Counted from the first letter of the stretch, positions 34,978 through 44,914 are shown. The stretch: 64,000 bases of DNA from SZAS-103 sp964640525 (GCA_964640525.1 CAZXGS010000004.1:39282-103281); one strand, 5' to 3'. Numbers and translations are program-made. Notes: a model not told the origin generated them from the letters alone.

Positions 34978-35151
34978 CTAGCGCGTGCCGCCGTTGTCGT
35001 CCGCGCCGCCCGACCCCGACGTTCCACCGTCGGCCGGCCCTTCGGGCCAGTGATGGTCGCGCGGCGGATCATGCCGCTGCGACGACTTGATCAACACCGC
35101 CACCACGACCGCGACGAGAACGACGATCAACGCGATGTAGTAACCGTTCAT
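34978..35151 (-). CDS. 57-residue single-helix membrane protein
   Basis: MNGYYIALIVVLVAVVVAVLIK forms one transmembrane helix (5-21), followed by a hydrophilic His/Pro tail and a Gly/Ser/Asp-rich C-terminus. GGAGG six bases before the ATG is one of the strongest ribosome-binding sites in the window, which supports a real gene. Not recognised; no partner gene is evident. Confidence 0.5.
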   Translation of the reverse strand: MNGYYIALIVVLVAVVVAVLIKSSQRHDPPRDHHWPEGPADGGTSGSGGADDNGGTR

Positions 35152-35289
35152 GAGCACCTCCGGGCCCTGCAGACGGGAACTGACGCACGTCGATGCCAAG
35201 CCTACGCCGATTTGCGGCGGCCGGCGCAAGCACAAGCGCAAATGTTCCGATGACGCGGCCGCAATCGACGCATGCCCTGTGCACTGCGG

Positions 35290-36069
35290 TCAGGCCAGGT
35301 ATCCGCCATCCACGGCAAGGCACGCGCCGGTGACGTAGCTGGCCGCCGGCGAGCACAGGAACAGCACCGCCGGCGCGATCTCGTCGGGGCGTGCGGCACG
35401 ACCCTGCGGGATCATCCGCGACAGGCTGGCCATCAGCGCTGCGTCGGTGATGATCGTGCTGGCGAAGCGGGTGTCGGTCAGGCCAGGCAGCACGGCGTTG
35501 ACGCGGATCCCGTGTGCCGCCCACTCGCGCGCCATGCCCTGGGTCAGGTTGACGATGCCGGCCTTGCTCATCGAGTACACGCCCTGACCTGGCGCCGGTC
35601 GCCGCGCGTTGACCGAGGCGACGTTGACGATCGCACCGCCGCCGAGGTCCTGCATTCGCCGTGCCGCCTGCACGCTGGACCAGAAGTACCCGCGCAGGTT
35701 CACCGCCATGATCTTCTCGAAACTGCCCAGGTCCATCGCCAGCATCGGCCCGTAGTACGGATTGGCGGCGGCGTTGTTGACCAGGATGTCGGGCGCGCGG
35801 CCGGCCGCGTCGAGACGGGCGAACACCGCCTCGATCGCGTCGGTGTCTCCGATGTGCATGGCTTCGGCCTGCGCGCTGCCGCCGGCCTGGACGATGGACG
35901 CGGCGATCGTTTCGCAGGCCTCGCGCTTGCGGCTGGCGCACACCACGTGCGCACCCTGCGATGCCAGCAGCCTGGCGATCGCCGCGCCGATCCCGCGCGA
36001 GGCGCCGGTCACCAGCGCGGTCTTTCCCGACAGGTCGAACGGCACGGCGGGCGATGGGCTTGCGCTCAC
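35290..36069 (-). CDS. SDR family oxidoreductase
   Basis: 259 residues, GTG start with AAGGAG five bases upstream. Classical SDR: cofactor loop TGASRGIG, NNAAAN (NNAG equivalent), catalytic Ser in VNVASVNA, YSMSK, and C-terminal VTGACLAVDGGYLA typical of FabG-like enzymes. ASRK after strand 2 suggests NADP(H). Substrate not predictable. Divergent from the next SDR gene, with a 173-base shared regulatory gap. Confidence 0.5.
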   Translation of the reverse strand: MSASPSPAVPFDLSGKTALVTGASRGIGAAIARLLASQGAHVVCASRKREACETIAASIVQAGGSAQAEAMHIGDTDAIEAVFARLDAAGRAPDILVNNAAANPYYGPMLAMDLGSFEKIMAVNLRGYFWSSVQAARRMQDLGGGAIVNVASVNARRPAPGQGVYSMSKAGIVNLTQGMAREWAAHGIRVNAVLPGLTDTRFASTIITDAALMASLSRMIPQGRAARPDEIAPAVLFLCSPAASYVTGACLAVDGGYLA

Positions 36070-36242
36070 GGCGGCTCCTTCGGCGGCGACGGCTCGGGCT
36101 GGCGCGCGGAAAGCCACCGACCGACCCGGGGCGCCGTGTTCCTGCAGGATAGTCCTGAATTGCGGGGAAGCCACGCCAAGGCATCTGCGTCGCATCGAGA
36201 ATCTGCCCGCCACGGCGCAGGCTGGTATGCTGGCAGCGTGGC

Positions 36243-37130
36243 ATGCCGCGGACGCTTTCCATGGGCGGGCAACGACGCAAGGTCTTGATCACCGGCGCGG
36301 GCAGCGGGCTGGGCCGCGCGCTCGCGCACCGTTATGCCGCCGAGGGCTGTGCGGTGGCCTGCGCCGACATCGTGCCCGAGCGCGCGCTGGAAACCGCGAC
36401 CACGCTGCCGGGCATGGATCACATGGCGTTCGTGGTCGATGTCGGCAGCGACAGCGGCTTCAACGCGCTGTACCTGGCCATCGAACAGCACTTCGGCATG
36501 CCCGACGTGGTGGTCAACAACGCCGGAATCGCCAGCGGCGGGCCGATGGTCGAGACCACCATGAGCGAGTGGCACGACGTCATCGACATCAACCTGCTCG
36601 GCGTGGTGCGTGGCTGCCGCGCGTTCCTGCCGGAAATGCTCGCCCGTGGCAGCGGACAGATCGTCAACATCGCCTCGTTCGCCGGCCTTGCCGGCGCGCC
36701 GTGGATGATGAGCTACGGGGTGGCCAAGGCCGGCGTGGTGGCGCTGTCGGAGCAGTTGCGCGCCGAATTGCACGGTACCGGGGTGGGCGTGTGCGTGGCC
36801 TGCCCGTCATTCTTCCAGACCAACCTGTTGCGCAATTTCATCGGCAACGAGCAGGTCAAGGAGGCGGCGGCGAAGCTGATGGCAAAGAGCAGCGACAGCC
36901 TCGACGCCATGGCCGACCGCATCTTCGCCGCCAGCGAACGCGGCCAATTCCTGATTCTGCCCACCGCCGGCGATGCCGCGCGGCTGCGCATGAAGCGCTG
37001 GTTTCCGGAGCACTACTTCCGCAAGCTGCTCAAGCGCACCGCCGCGCTGGGCCGGCGCGCATCGGCCAGCAACGAAGCCGCGCCCGAGCCACAGCCGCAG
37101 CACGACGCCTCGCACAAGCCGGTCGAATGA
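36243..37130 (+). CDS. SDR family oxidoreductase
   Basis: 295 residues. TGAGSGLGRALA loop, NNAGIASGG, catalytic Ser in NIASFAGLAG and the YGVAK Tyr-Lys pair; CADI after strand 2 suggests NAD(H) preference. The C-terminus is extended by about 50 residues beyond the core with a basic helix (KRWFPEHYFRKLLKR) and a polar tail. ATG at 36243 (an in-frame ATG at 36261 is possible). The stop overlaps the next start by four bases. Confidence 0.5.
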   Translation: MPRTLSMGGQRRKVLITGAGSGLGRALAHRYAAEGCAVACADIVPERALETATTLPGMDHMAFVVDVGSDSGFNALYLAIEQHFGMPDVVVNNAGIASGGPMVETTMSEWHDVIDINLLGVVRGCRAFLPEMLARGSGQIVNIASFAGLAGAPWMMSYGVAKAGVVALSEQLRAELHGTGVGVCVACPSFFQTNLLRNFIGNEQVKEAAAKLMAKSSDSLDAMADRIFAASERGQFLILPTAGDAARLRMKRWFPEHYFRKLLKRTAALGRRASASNEAAPEPQPQHDASHKPVE

Positions 37131-38185
37131 GCCCAGCCGCCGGCGACTGGTTGATCTATGGCGCCAATGGCTACACCGGCCGCCTGATCGCTGCCGAGGC
37201 GGTGGCGCGCGGGCTGCGCCCGGTGCTGGCCGGACGCAGCACGTCGGTGGCTGCACTGGCCGCCGAGCTGGGGCTGGAGCATCGCGTGTTCGACCTCGCC
37301 GACCCGGCCGCGGTGCGTGCCGGACTGCAGGGCATGGCAATCGTGCTGCACTGCGCCGGCCCGTTCTCGGCGACTTGCGCGCCGATGCTGGAGGCCTGCC
37401 TGGCCAGCGGCTGCCATTACCTGGACATCACCGGCGAGCTGGACGTGTTCAAGTACTGCCACGCGCAGGACGCGCGTGCGCGGCAGCGTGGCATCCTCGT
37501 CATGCCCGGCACCGGCTTCGACGTGGTGCCCACCGACTGCCTCGCCGCCCAGCTCAAGCGCGAGTTGCCGACCGCCACCCACCTGGTGCTCGCCTTCGAG
37601 GCCGGCGGCGGGCCCAGCCCGGGCACCGCCAAGACCAGCGTCGAGGGGATGGGCCACGGCGGGCGGGTGCGCATCGACGGCGAACTGGTGCGGGTGCCGC
37701 TGGCATGGAAGGCGCGCACGTTTGCCCGCGACGACCAGCAGCGCAGCGCGATGACGATTCCCTGGGGCGACGTGTATACCGCGTTCGTCTCCACCGGCAT
37801 CCCCAACGTCGAGGTGTACATGGCGGTTTCGCCGGCCACCATCGCCAGGCTGCGCCGGTTGCGCCTGCTCGGTCCGCTGCTGCGCAGCCGTCTCGTGCAG
37901 GGGTTGCTCAAGCGCCGGATCGAGCACTCGGTCAAGGGGCCGTCGGAGCGCCGGCGCGAGAGCACCGTGACCCACGTCTGGGGCGAGGCCAGCGATGCGC
38001 AGGGCCGCCAGGCGCGCCGGCACCTGGTGGTACCCAACGGCTACGCATTGACCGTGACCGCTGCATTGGGCATCGTCGCGCGCGTGCTGGCCGGGGATGT
38101 CCCGAACGGCTTTCGAACCCCGTCTCAATGGATGGGAGCCGATTACGTGATGACCCTGCCCGGGGTGCGCGTCGGTTCAGAGTAG
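37127..38185 (+). CDS. saccharopine dehydrogenase-like / trans-acting enoyl reductase family protein
   Basis: 352 residues. Rossmann start WLIYGANGYTGRLIA, then VLAGRSTSVAALAAELG, HCAGPFSATCAPMLEACL and YLDITGELDVF, as in the mycobacterial trans-acting enoyl reductase and related proteins. GTGFDVVPTDCLA follows. Likely reduces a lipid or acyl intermediate with NADP(H). ATGA overlap with the SDR gene makes the two an operon, perhaps for one pathway; the pathway is unknown. Confidence 0.5.
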   Translation: MSPAAGDWLIYGANGYTGRLIAAEAVARGLRPVLAGRSTSVAALAAELGLEHRVFDLADPAAVRAGLQGMAIVLHCAGPFSATCAPMLEACLASGCHYLDITGELDVFKYCHAQDARARQRGILVMPGTGFDVVPTDCLAAQLKRELPTATHLVLAFEAGGGPSPGTAKTSVEGMGHGGRVRIDGELVRVPLAWKARTFARDDQQRSAMTIPWGDVYTAFVSTGIPNVEVYMAVSPATIARLRRLRLLGPLLRSRLVQGLLKRRIEHSVKGPSERRRESTVTHVWGEASDAQGRQARRHLVVPNGYALTVTAALGIVARVLAGDVPNGFRTPSQWMGADYVMTLPGVRVGSE

Positions 38186-38240
38186 AGTGGCTTCACCCGC
38201 CGCACGGCAGCGAGCGTTTCGCAACCAGGGGGAGACGAGC

Positions 38241-38276
38241 ATGCCGGTGCGACGGATTCCACGGGTATCGCCATGA
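38241..38276 (+). CDS. 11-codon leader ORF before the GGDEF-EAL gene
   Basis: Encodes MPVRRIPRVSP. It has a very good ribosome-binding site (AGGGGGAG about six bases upstream), while the following large gene has none. Its stop TGA shares bases with the ATG of that gene (ATGA at 38273). This suggests that translation of the large gene depends on re-initiation after the leader. Confidence 0.5.
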   Translation: MPVRRIPRVSP

Positions 38277-41200
38277 ACGACGCCGTCGCGCCCTCCGCGC
38301 CACGACCACCCCGGGTCGGCGGTGGCTTGGCGACGATGGGCTTCTGGCTGTCGTTGCTGGTCCCGCTGCTGTGCGCATTGATGTTGTGGTTCGACTTCGA
38401 CCACGCCAACGACCTCGCCGACCAGCGCGCCGGCCTGACCGCCGACGCCATCGGCCGCCAGCTCGGCGAGCGTCTTGACCGACTCGACCACGACCTGCAC
38501 GACATCGCCGAGCAGGCGCAGGCGCAGGCCGCCGGCATCCCGCCGGCCGATCACCCGCAGGTTCCGCACGATTCGCCGCTGCAGGACGTCGTGTTGTTGC
38601 CGCCAGGCACGGGCACCCAGGGCCAGGACCTGCAGGGCCGTCCGGTCCAGGCGCCGTGGCTGCCGCGGGAATCGGCCGGCCCAGGCGCCGACCGCCTGGT
38701 GATCGGCACCCCGCTGCGCGCCGGCCCGCACGCGCGCTGGATGGTGCCGGTGGCGTGGTACGGCGACCCGGTACGGCGGATCGGCGCCCTGCTGGATGCG
38801 GACTGGTTCGCCGAGGTGCTCCACGATGCCGGGCTGGGCCAGGCGGGCCTGGCCAGCATCGTGCACACCCAGGGCATCCTGCTGGCGCGCTCGCAGGACA
38901 ACCAGGCCAACGTCGGCGCGCTCATGGGAGGCGAGCACCCCCACGCCGGTGCCTTGCCCGCCCGGACCTCCGGGCACTTTTCGGTTTCCGGGTCGCACCT
39001 GCGCCAGCGCGTGGCGTTCCGGCACCTGCCGCATTCGCCGCTGATCGTCATGGTCTCTGCCACGGGCGAGGCGGTGTTCGCCGCGTGGTGGCCGTTCGCG
39101 TTGGGGACGTTCGGCGCCGCGTTGTTGTTGTCGGCGCTGTGGTTGCGGCTGACCCACGCCTACGCGCGCAACGCTGCCGAGCAGCAGCGCCTGCTGGAGG
39201 CGTTGCAGGTGCAGCAGACACGCACCGACGAAGCCAGGCGCATCGCGCGGATGGGCGACTGGTCGTGGCAGGTGGATGCCGGCAACGTGTGGTGGTCGCC
39301 GGAGATGTTCGCGATCTGGGGCCTGCCGGTCCAGGACGGACCGCTGCGGATCGAGCAGATTCCGGGGCTGATCCATCCGGACGACCGCGAACGCTTCGTT
39401 GGTTACGTGAAGCGCGCCACCAGCGGCGGCTTGGTCAACGAAACTCAGTTCCGCATCCTGCGGCCGTCCGATGGCGCCGAGCGCACCATTTATGCACGCA
39501 GCGAATGGGGCGACCAGACGCCGGGCCGGCGCATCCTGCGCGGCATCCAGCAGGACATCACCGAACTGGCAGGGATGCGGACGCGGCTGGAGCAGGCCGA
39601 GCGCCAGTACCGCTACGTGTTCGAGCACAATCCGCAGCCGATGTGGGTGTACGAGCGCACCGCATTGAGGTTCCTGGCGGTCAACGATGCGATGCTGGCC
39701 AGCTACGGCTACAGCCGCGAGGAGCTGCTCGCCGGCACCGTGATGGACATCCGCCCGCGCGAGGAGCGCGACGCGCTGCGCATCACCTCTCGCGACGGCC
39801 CGGGCGCGCGCGCGCAAGGCAGCGTGTGGACCCACCTGCGCAAGGACGGCAGCGTGCTGCGTGCGCAGGTGTTCGCGCGCCCCATCACCTTCGAGGACAC
39901 GCCCGCATGGCTGGTGGTGGCGGTGGACGTCACCGAGCGCGAGCGTCATGAACAGCGCTTCCAGTTGATCGCCCGCGCCACCAGCGACGCCATCTGGGAC
40001 TGGGACACGCACACCGGCGTCACCTGGCGCAGCGAGAGCTATGCCGCCCTGTTCGGTTACCCGCAAGACGCGATCGCGGCCGATCAGGCCGGCTGGGCGG
40101 CGCTGGTCCATCCGGATGACCTGGCGCGCGTGCAGGCCAGCATCCAGGGCAGCCTGGCCTCGCGTGGCGAACAGTGGGAAGAGCAGTACCGGTTCCGCCG
40201 TCACGACGGCAGTCACGCGCTGGTCCTGGATCGTTGCGTGTTCCTGCGCGATGCGCACGGCAAGGCCTTGCGCGCGGTCGGCGGCATGCTCGACATCACC
40301 CGGCGCAGCCAGGACGAGCAGGACCTGCGCGTGCTGCGTCGCGCCGTCGAGGCCACCGACAGCGGCGTGGTGATCGCCGACGCCCGCAAGCCCGGGATGC
40401 CGGTGGTGTACGCCAACCGCGCGATCCAGCGCATCACCGGGCAGGCGACCAGCGCGCTGCTCGGCGCCAACCTGCGCCTGCCGGTCGGCAACAGCCCGCA
40501 CGAGGCCAACGAGCTGCTGCGCGCCCTGCACGAACACCGCGAGACCCGGGTCCTGCTGCACGACCACCGGCAGGACGGGCAGCCGTTCTGGAACGACGTC
40601 TACCTGGCCCCGGTGCGCGACGATGCCGGTGTGTTGACCCACGTGGTGAGCATCCAGACCGATGTCAGCGAGCGCCAGCGCGCACAGGAACAACTCGCCT
40701 TCAGCGCCACCCACGACGATCTCACCGGGCTGCCGAACCGGCACCTGCTGGTGGATCGCCTGCAGCAGGCCTTGCTCAATGCCGATCGGCACCGGCGCTC
40801 GATCGTGGTGGTGTTCATCGACCTGGACGATTTCAAGCTGATCAACGACAGCCTCGGGCACAGCGCCGGCGACGTGGCACTGCGCGCGGTGGCGCGCCGG
40901 TTGGAGCAGGTGCTGGCCACCGAGGACACCCTCGCGCGCTTCGGCGGCGACGAATTCGTGGCGATGCTCACCGAGCGCACCGACGATACCGGCGTGGCGC
41001 AAACCGTCGCCGCCATCCAGGCGGCGCTGGCGCCGCCGTTCGAGATCGCCGGCGCCGCGCATTACCTGGGTGCCAGCATCGGCTGGTGCCGCTCTCCGGA
41101 CGCCGGCAACGCCGCGGAAGACCTGCTGATGCGCGCCGACCTGGCGATGTACCAGGCCAAGCAGCGCGGCCGCAACCGCGTGGTGGCCTACGAGCATCGC

Positions 41201-41995
41201 TTTGATACCCAGGTCTCGGCGCGCCTGCGCATGGTCAGCGAGTTGCGCCTGGCGCTGGAGCGGGGCGAGTTCGAGCTGGTCTTCCAGCCGTTGTTCGACA
41301 TGACCGGCAAGGCGAGCGCGCTGGAGGCGCTGCTGCGCTGGCACCATCCGGAACGCGGACTGCTGCTGCCCGGGCACTTCATCGGCGTGTGCGAGGAGTC
41401 CGGCCTGATCGTGCCGCTGGGGCGCTGGGTGCTGGGCGAAGCCGCGCGCCACCACGGCCTGCTGGCCGCCGCCGGCCTGGGCACGCTGCGGATCGCGGTG
41501 AACGTGTCGGCGCTGCAGTTCCGGCAGGACCTGTTCGGCGACGTCCAGGCAGCGTTGCGCGAGCATGCCGTGCCGCGCGGTGCGCTGGAGCTGGAGCTGA
41601 CCGAAAGCGTGATCATGGACAATCCGGAAGCGGCGATCGATGCCATGCGCCGGATCGACGCGCTGGGCGTGTCGCTGTCGGTGGACGATTTCGGCACCGG
41701 CTATTCGAGCCTGTCCTACCTCAAGCGGCTGCCCATCGACCGCCTCAAGATCGACCGCGGCTTCGTGCGCGACCTCGGCCAGAACGCCGACGATGCCGCG
41801 ATCTGCACCTCGATCATCCGCCTGGCACAGAGCCTTGGCCTGCACACCGTCGCCGAGGGCGTGGAGACCCACGCCCAGCTCGACTGGCTGCGTGCGCGCG
41901 GTTGCGAGGAAGTGCAGGGCTTCCTGCTCGGCCACCCGCAGCCGTTCGCGCAAGTGCTGGTCGAATTGGCACGGCAGCGGACGATCACCGCGTAG
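38273..41995 (+). CDS. diguanylate cyclase/phosphodiesterase with PAS sensors (GGDEF-EAL)
   Basis: 1240 residues. Two membrane helices (about 23-42 and 268-288) bound a periplasmic sensor region. About four PAS/PAC units lie between 310 and 800 (for example ARMGDWSWQVDAGNVWWSPEMFAIWG in outline). The GGDEF domain is about 800-970 with the active LARFGGDEF motif near 890, and EAL about 985-1230 with EALLRWHH, NVSALQF, ELTESVIM, DDFGTGYSSL, KIDRGFV and EGVET. Both halves look catalytically competent, so it may make or break cyclic di-GMP. Translationally coupled to the 11-codon leader. Confidence 0.5.
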   Translation: MNDAVAPSAPRPPRVGGGLATMGFWLSLLVPLLCALMLWFDFDHANDLADQRAGLTADAIGRQLGERLDRLDHDLHDIAEQAQAQAAGIPPADHPQVPHDSPLQDVVLLPPGTGTQGQDLQGRPVQAPWLPRESAGPGADRLVIGTPLRAGPHARWMVPVAWYGDPVRRIGALLDADWFAEVLHDAGLGQAGLASIVHTQGILLARSQDNQANVGALMGGEHPHAGALPARTSGHFSVSGSHLRQRVAFRHLPHSPLIVMVSATGEAVFAAWWPFALGTFGAALLLSALWLRLTHAYARNAAEQQRLLEALQVQQTRTDEARRIARMGDWSWQVDAGNVWWSPEMFAIWGLPVQDGPLRIEQIPGLIHPDDRERFVGYVKRATSGGLVNETQFRILRPSDGAERTIYARSEWGDQTPGRRILRGIQQDITELAGMRTRLEQAERQYRYVFEHNPQPMWVYERTALRFLAVNDAMLASYGYSREELLAGTVMDIRPREERDALRITSRDGPGARAQGSVWTHLRKDGSVLRAQVFARPITFEDTPAWLVVAVDVTERERHEQRFQLIARATSDAIWDWDTHTGVTWRSESYAALFGYPQDAIAADQAGWAALVHPDDLARVQASIQGSLASRGEQWEEQYRFRRHDGSHALVLDRCVFLRDAHGKALRAVGGMLDITRRSQDEQDLRVLRRAVEATDSGVVIADARKPGMPVVYANRAIQRITGQATSALLGANLRLPVGNSPHEANELLRALHEHRETRVLLHDHRQDGQPFWNDVYLAPVRDDAGVLTHVVSIQTDVSERQRAQEQLAFSATHDDLTGLPNRHLLVDRLQQALLNADRHRRSIVVVFIDLDDFKLINDSLGHSAGDVALRAVARRLEQVLATEDTLARFGGDEFVAMLTERTDDTGVAQTVAAIQAALAPPFEIAGAAHYLGASIGWCRSPDAGNAAEDLLMRADLAMYQAKQRGRNRVVAYEHRFDTQVSARLRMVSELRLALERGEFELVFQPLFDMTGKASALEALLRWHHPERGLLLPGHFIGVCEESGLIVPLGRWVLGEAARHHGLLAAAGLGTLRIAVNVSALQFRQDLFGDVQAALREHAVPRGALELELTESVIMDNPEAAIDAMRRIDALGVSLSVDDFGTGYSSLSYLKRLPIDRLKIDRGFVRDLGQNADDAAICTSIIRLAQSLGLHTVAEGVETHAQLDWLRARGCEEVQGFLLGHPQPFAQVLVELARQRTITA

Positions 41996-42493
41996 CCGGC
42001 ACTGCTGCGTCTGCCACCCGAGGGCATCAATCCCGATCCGGCGCGCCAAGCGGGAACAACCTGCGATACGGGCGCGCCTCGTCCACGACACGGGCCACCG
42101 ACGGATGACCAAGTGCACATCTGAACAAGTGGATTCTGTTCGTGGTGAGCCTGTCGAACCATGAGCGGAATCATCGATTTGCGGTAGCAACTCGGTAAGG
42201 CTTTCGGCTTGTTCAGACTTTCCCGGGTGCGCGTGCGCGACAGGCCTTGAGCGCACCGGCTGGTATCCGGTGGACCCGATCGGCGTAGAACAATGCCGGC
42301 GCCGCTGCGCAATCGGCGCTGCCAAAGCCGCTTTGGCACGACCAGCCACGGCATTTTCCCTGGTGCACATGACGTGCCGAAAGGCACCACGATCCTCGGC
42401 ACCCGCCTCGTCATCCAGGCGCAAGCCGGGACCCGTTATGACTCTCGGGCCCACCGTGCATCCAAGCGCGATGGATCCCGGCTTGCACCGGCG
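41996..42493. other. gene-free stretch with repeats
   Basis: 498 bases between the GGDEF-EAL gene and the convergent GAF kinase. Contains one GTTCGTGGTGAGCCTGTCGA copy (42138-42168) and a degenerate REP pair (42409-42432 and 42470-42497). No gene is supported. Confidence 0.5.
42138..42168. repeat. single dispersed repeat copy
   Basis: One unit of the GTGGTGAGCCTGTCGAACCA family that forms the arrays at 20846 and 30150. Confidence 0.5.
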
Positions 42494-42497
42494 TCAC
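42409..42497. repeat. degenerate inverted REP pair
   Basis: CGTCATCCAGGCGCAAGCCGG at 42409 and GATGGATCCCGGCTTGCACC at 42470 are inverted relatives of the REP pair at 24018-24120. The right copy runs into the stop codon of the GAF kinase gene. Confidence 0.5.
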
Positions 42498-44914
42498 ACC
42501 GCGCGCTTGCCTTCCAGCACACGCGGCAGGCGCATGCTGACCGTGGTCCCCTGGCCGGGCGTGCTGTCGGCGCGGATGCTGCCGCCGAGCACGTTGGTGA
42601 CCTGGTTGAACACGATGTTGGCGCCGAGCCCGGTGCCGCCGCTGCCGCGCTTGGTGGTGAAGAACGGATCGAAGAAGCGCTTGAGGTCGGCCTGGCTCAT
42701 GCCGATGCCGTCGTCGGCCACGCTCAACGCGATCTGTTCGTCCTCCAGCGCCGCGGTGATCCGCACCAAGCCCTGCTGGCGTCCCTCGAAGGCGTGCATC
42801 AAGGTGTTCATCACCAGATTGGTGACCACCTGCGACAGCGCCCCGGGGAAGCTGTGCATGTGGATGTCGTGCGGACAATCCACCTGCACCGTGAAGGGGG
42901 CGCGCTTGAGCTTGGGCTTGAGCGAGAGCAGGATCTCGTCGAGGTATTCGGCCAGGTCGAATTCGCGGAACTGTCCCGAGGATTGGTCCACCGCGATCTG
43001 CTTGAACGAGCGCACCAGCTCGGCGCCGCGACGGCTGTTGCTGTCGAGCACCTGCATGGTGGTGTCCAGTTCCTCGAACATGCCCTCCAGCGCGCGCGCG
43101 TCGAGCTTGCCGGCGGCCAGGTCCTGGCGCCAGTGGTTCAACTCGCCGCGCACGTAGGACGCCGCCGTGACGCAGATCCCCAGCGGCGTGTTGATCTCGT
43201 GGGCGATGCCTGCCACCAGCCCGCCCAGCGAGGCCATCTTCTCCTGCCGCACCAGCTCGCCTTGCGCCTCGCGCAACTGGTCCAGGGTGTCGGTGAGTGC
43301 GCGGGTACGCTCGCCCACCCGGCGCTCGAGCTGGGCGTTGGCCTGGCGCAAGGCTTCGGCAGCACGCCGGCGACGCAGGCTGTTGCCGACCTGGATGGCG
43401 ACGAATCCCAGCAGATCCTGCTCGGCCGGGCCGTACTGCACCACGTCGTCATACGCCTGCACCACCAGCACGCCAATGGCACCCTGCTCGCCTTGCAGCG
43501 GCACGCCAAGCCAGCGCATCGAGCGCCGGCCGGCGACATGCAATTCAACCGCGCCCTGCGCGGCCAGCTCATGGATCTGCGCATCGCTGGCGAACAGCGG
43601 CTGGCCGCGGTTGATGACGTACTCGCTCAAGCCCAGCCCAAGGGGGCGCGACGGGTACTGGCGGAGTTCTTCTTCGAAGAAGTACGGAAACTCCAGGTGC
43701 GCGCCGTCCTCGGAGACCAGCGCGATGTAGAAATTGCTGGCGTTCATCAGCCCGCCGACCTCGGCATGCACGCGCTGGCAGAACTCGGCCAGGTCGATGT
43801 CGGCGGTGGCCAACTGGGCGATCTGGAACAACGCCTTCTGCAGGTGTTCGCCGCGCTTGCGCTCGACGATCTCCTGCTGCAGTTCGCGATTGGCTTGCGC
43901 CAGCTCGGCGGTGCGCTCGCGCACGTGCGCTTCCAGCTCCTCCTTGCCCTGCTTGCGTTCCAGCGCGGTCAGCACGTGTTCGGCGACGAACTCCAGTAGC
44001 GCCCGATCCTCGGCGCTGTAGCCCACGCCTTCCAGGTAGCTTTGCACCACGAGCGCGCCATGGACATGGCCATCGCGCAGCATCGGCACGCCCAGCCAGT
44101 CGTAACTGTCCGGGCCGATCATCACCAGAGGTCCGGAGATCTGTGCCTGCAACTGCGGGGTGGAACCCATCAGTGACTTGCGGTCGTGCAGGACGTACCA
44201 GGTCAGCGAGCCCACGCGCTCGGACATCGGGAATTCCTGCCGCGGGTCACGCGAGGGGGTGGCCACGTCCTCGGTGTCGACGAAATACAGGAAGCGCATG
44301 GTGTCGCGTTCGGCGCTGTAGGCGACGATGAAGAAGTTTTCCGCGTACATCAGGCTGCCGATGATCGCCTGGATGCCGCGCAGCATTTCGGGCATGTCGC
44401 GGTCGGAACCGGCCAGGTCGGAGATCGCGAACAGCGCGTGCTGCAAGCGCTCGGCGCGCCCGGCGCGGCGCAGCGATGCGCGCAGCTCGGCGATCTCCAG
44501 CACCCGCGCCATGTGTCGGCCGGCGGTCTCCAGCCATTTGGCGGCGTCCTCGATGAAGCGATGGCGGGCGGCCACGCCTTCGATCTGCACCAGCAGCACC
44601 GCCGCCGGCGTATCGGACAGCCGCAGTGCCACCAGCGCGTCCTCGACCTTGAACACCGGCGCGGACTTGGCGGCCACCGCGCGCACCAGTGCCAGCGCCG
44701 CCGCGTCGGGCAGCGGCGCCGGCTCGCACTCGGCCGCGCTGCCGCCAAGATCCCACAACACCACCGCATGCCGGCAATCCGGGTCCTGCATCGCGACCCG
44801 CACGATGGCGTTGGCCAGCGGCCGCGGCGCATCGGCTTCGGCCAGGCGCCGCAGCTCGTCGAGCTGGCGCTGGCAGCGTTCCAGGAGCGGATCGGGGGCG
44901 TCGCCGTCGTGCAT
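42494..44914 (-). CDS. GAF domain sensor histidine kinase
   Basis: 806 residues, soluble. An N-terminal region of unknown fold (1-150), a GAF domain about 165-320, a coiled coil about 325-370 (HVRERTAELAQANRELQQEI), a second GAF about 375-530, another coiled coil, then HisKA with AGIAHEINTPLG (His near 570) and the ATPase domain (640-800; DDGIGM, GGTGLGANIVFNQV). All kinase motifs are present. No response regulator is adjacent, so the partner is encoded elsewhere. ATG at 44914; the long open frame continuing upstream is antisense to uvrD. Confidence 0.5.
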   Translation of the reverse strand: MHDGDAPDPLLERCQRQLDELRRLAEADAPRPLANAIVRVAMQDPDCRHAVVLWDLGGSAAECEPAPLPDAAALALVRAVAAKSAPVFKVEDALVALRLSDTPAAVLLVQIEGVAARHRFIEDAAKWLETAGRHMARVLEIAELRASLRRAGRAERLQHALFAISDLAGSDRDMPEMLRGIQAIIGSLMYAENFFIVAYSAERDTMRFLYFVDTEDVATPSRDPRQEFPMSERVGSLTWYVLHDRKSLMGSTPQLQAQISGPLVMIGPDSYDWLGVPMLRDGHVHGALVVQSYLEGVGYSAEDRALLEFVAEHVLTALERKQGKEELEAHVRERTAELAQANRELQQEIVERKRGEHLQKALFQIAQLATADIDLAEFCQRVHAEVGGLMNASNFYIALVSEDGAHLEFPYFFEEELRQYPSRPLGLGLSEYVINRGQPLFASDAQIHELAAQGAVELHVAGRRSMRWLGVPLQGEQGAIGVLVVQAYDDVVQYGPAEQDLLGFVAIQVGNSLRRRRAAEALRQANAQLERRVGERTRALTDTLDQLREAQGELVRQEKMASLGGLVAGIAHEINTPLGICVTAASYVRGELNHWRQDLAAGKLDARALEGMFEELDTTMQVLDSNSRRGAELVRSFKQIAVDQSSGQFREFDLAEYLDEILLSLKPKLKRAPFTVQVDCPHDIHMHSFPGALSQVVTNLVMNTLMHAFEGRQQGLVRITAALEDEQIALSVADDGIGMSQADLKRFFDPFFTTKRGSGGTGLGANIVFNQVTNVLGGSIRADSTPGQGTTVSMRLPRVLEGKRAV

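Noticed and set aside
34432..35072. Open frames on both strands in the gap after dacC
   Set aside because: No ribosome-binding sites, no motifs, and Arg/Pro-rich composition typical of non-coding high-GC DNA.
38177..42454. 1425-codon open frame antisense to the GGDEF-EAL gene
   Set aside because: Long antisense frames arise in high-GC DNA; its translation is low-complexity His/Arg/Ala/Gln with no domain, whereas the sense frame has complete GGDEF and EAL domains.
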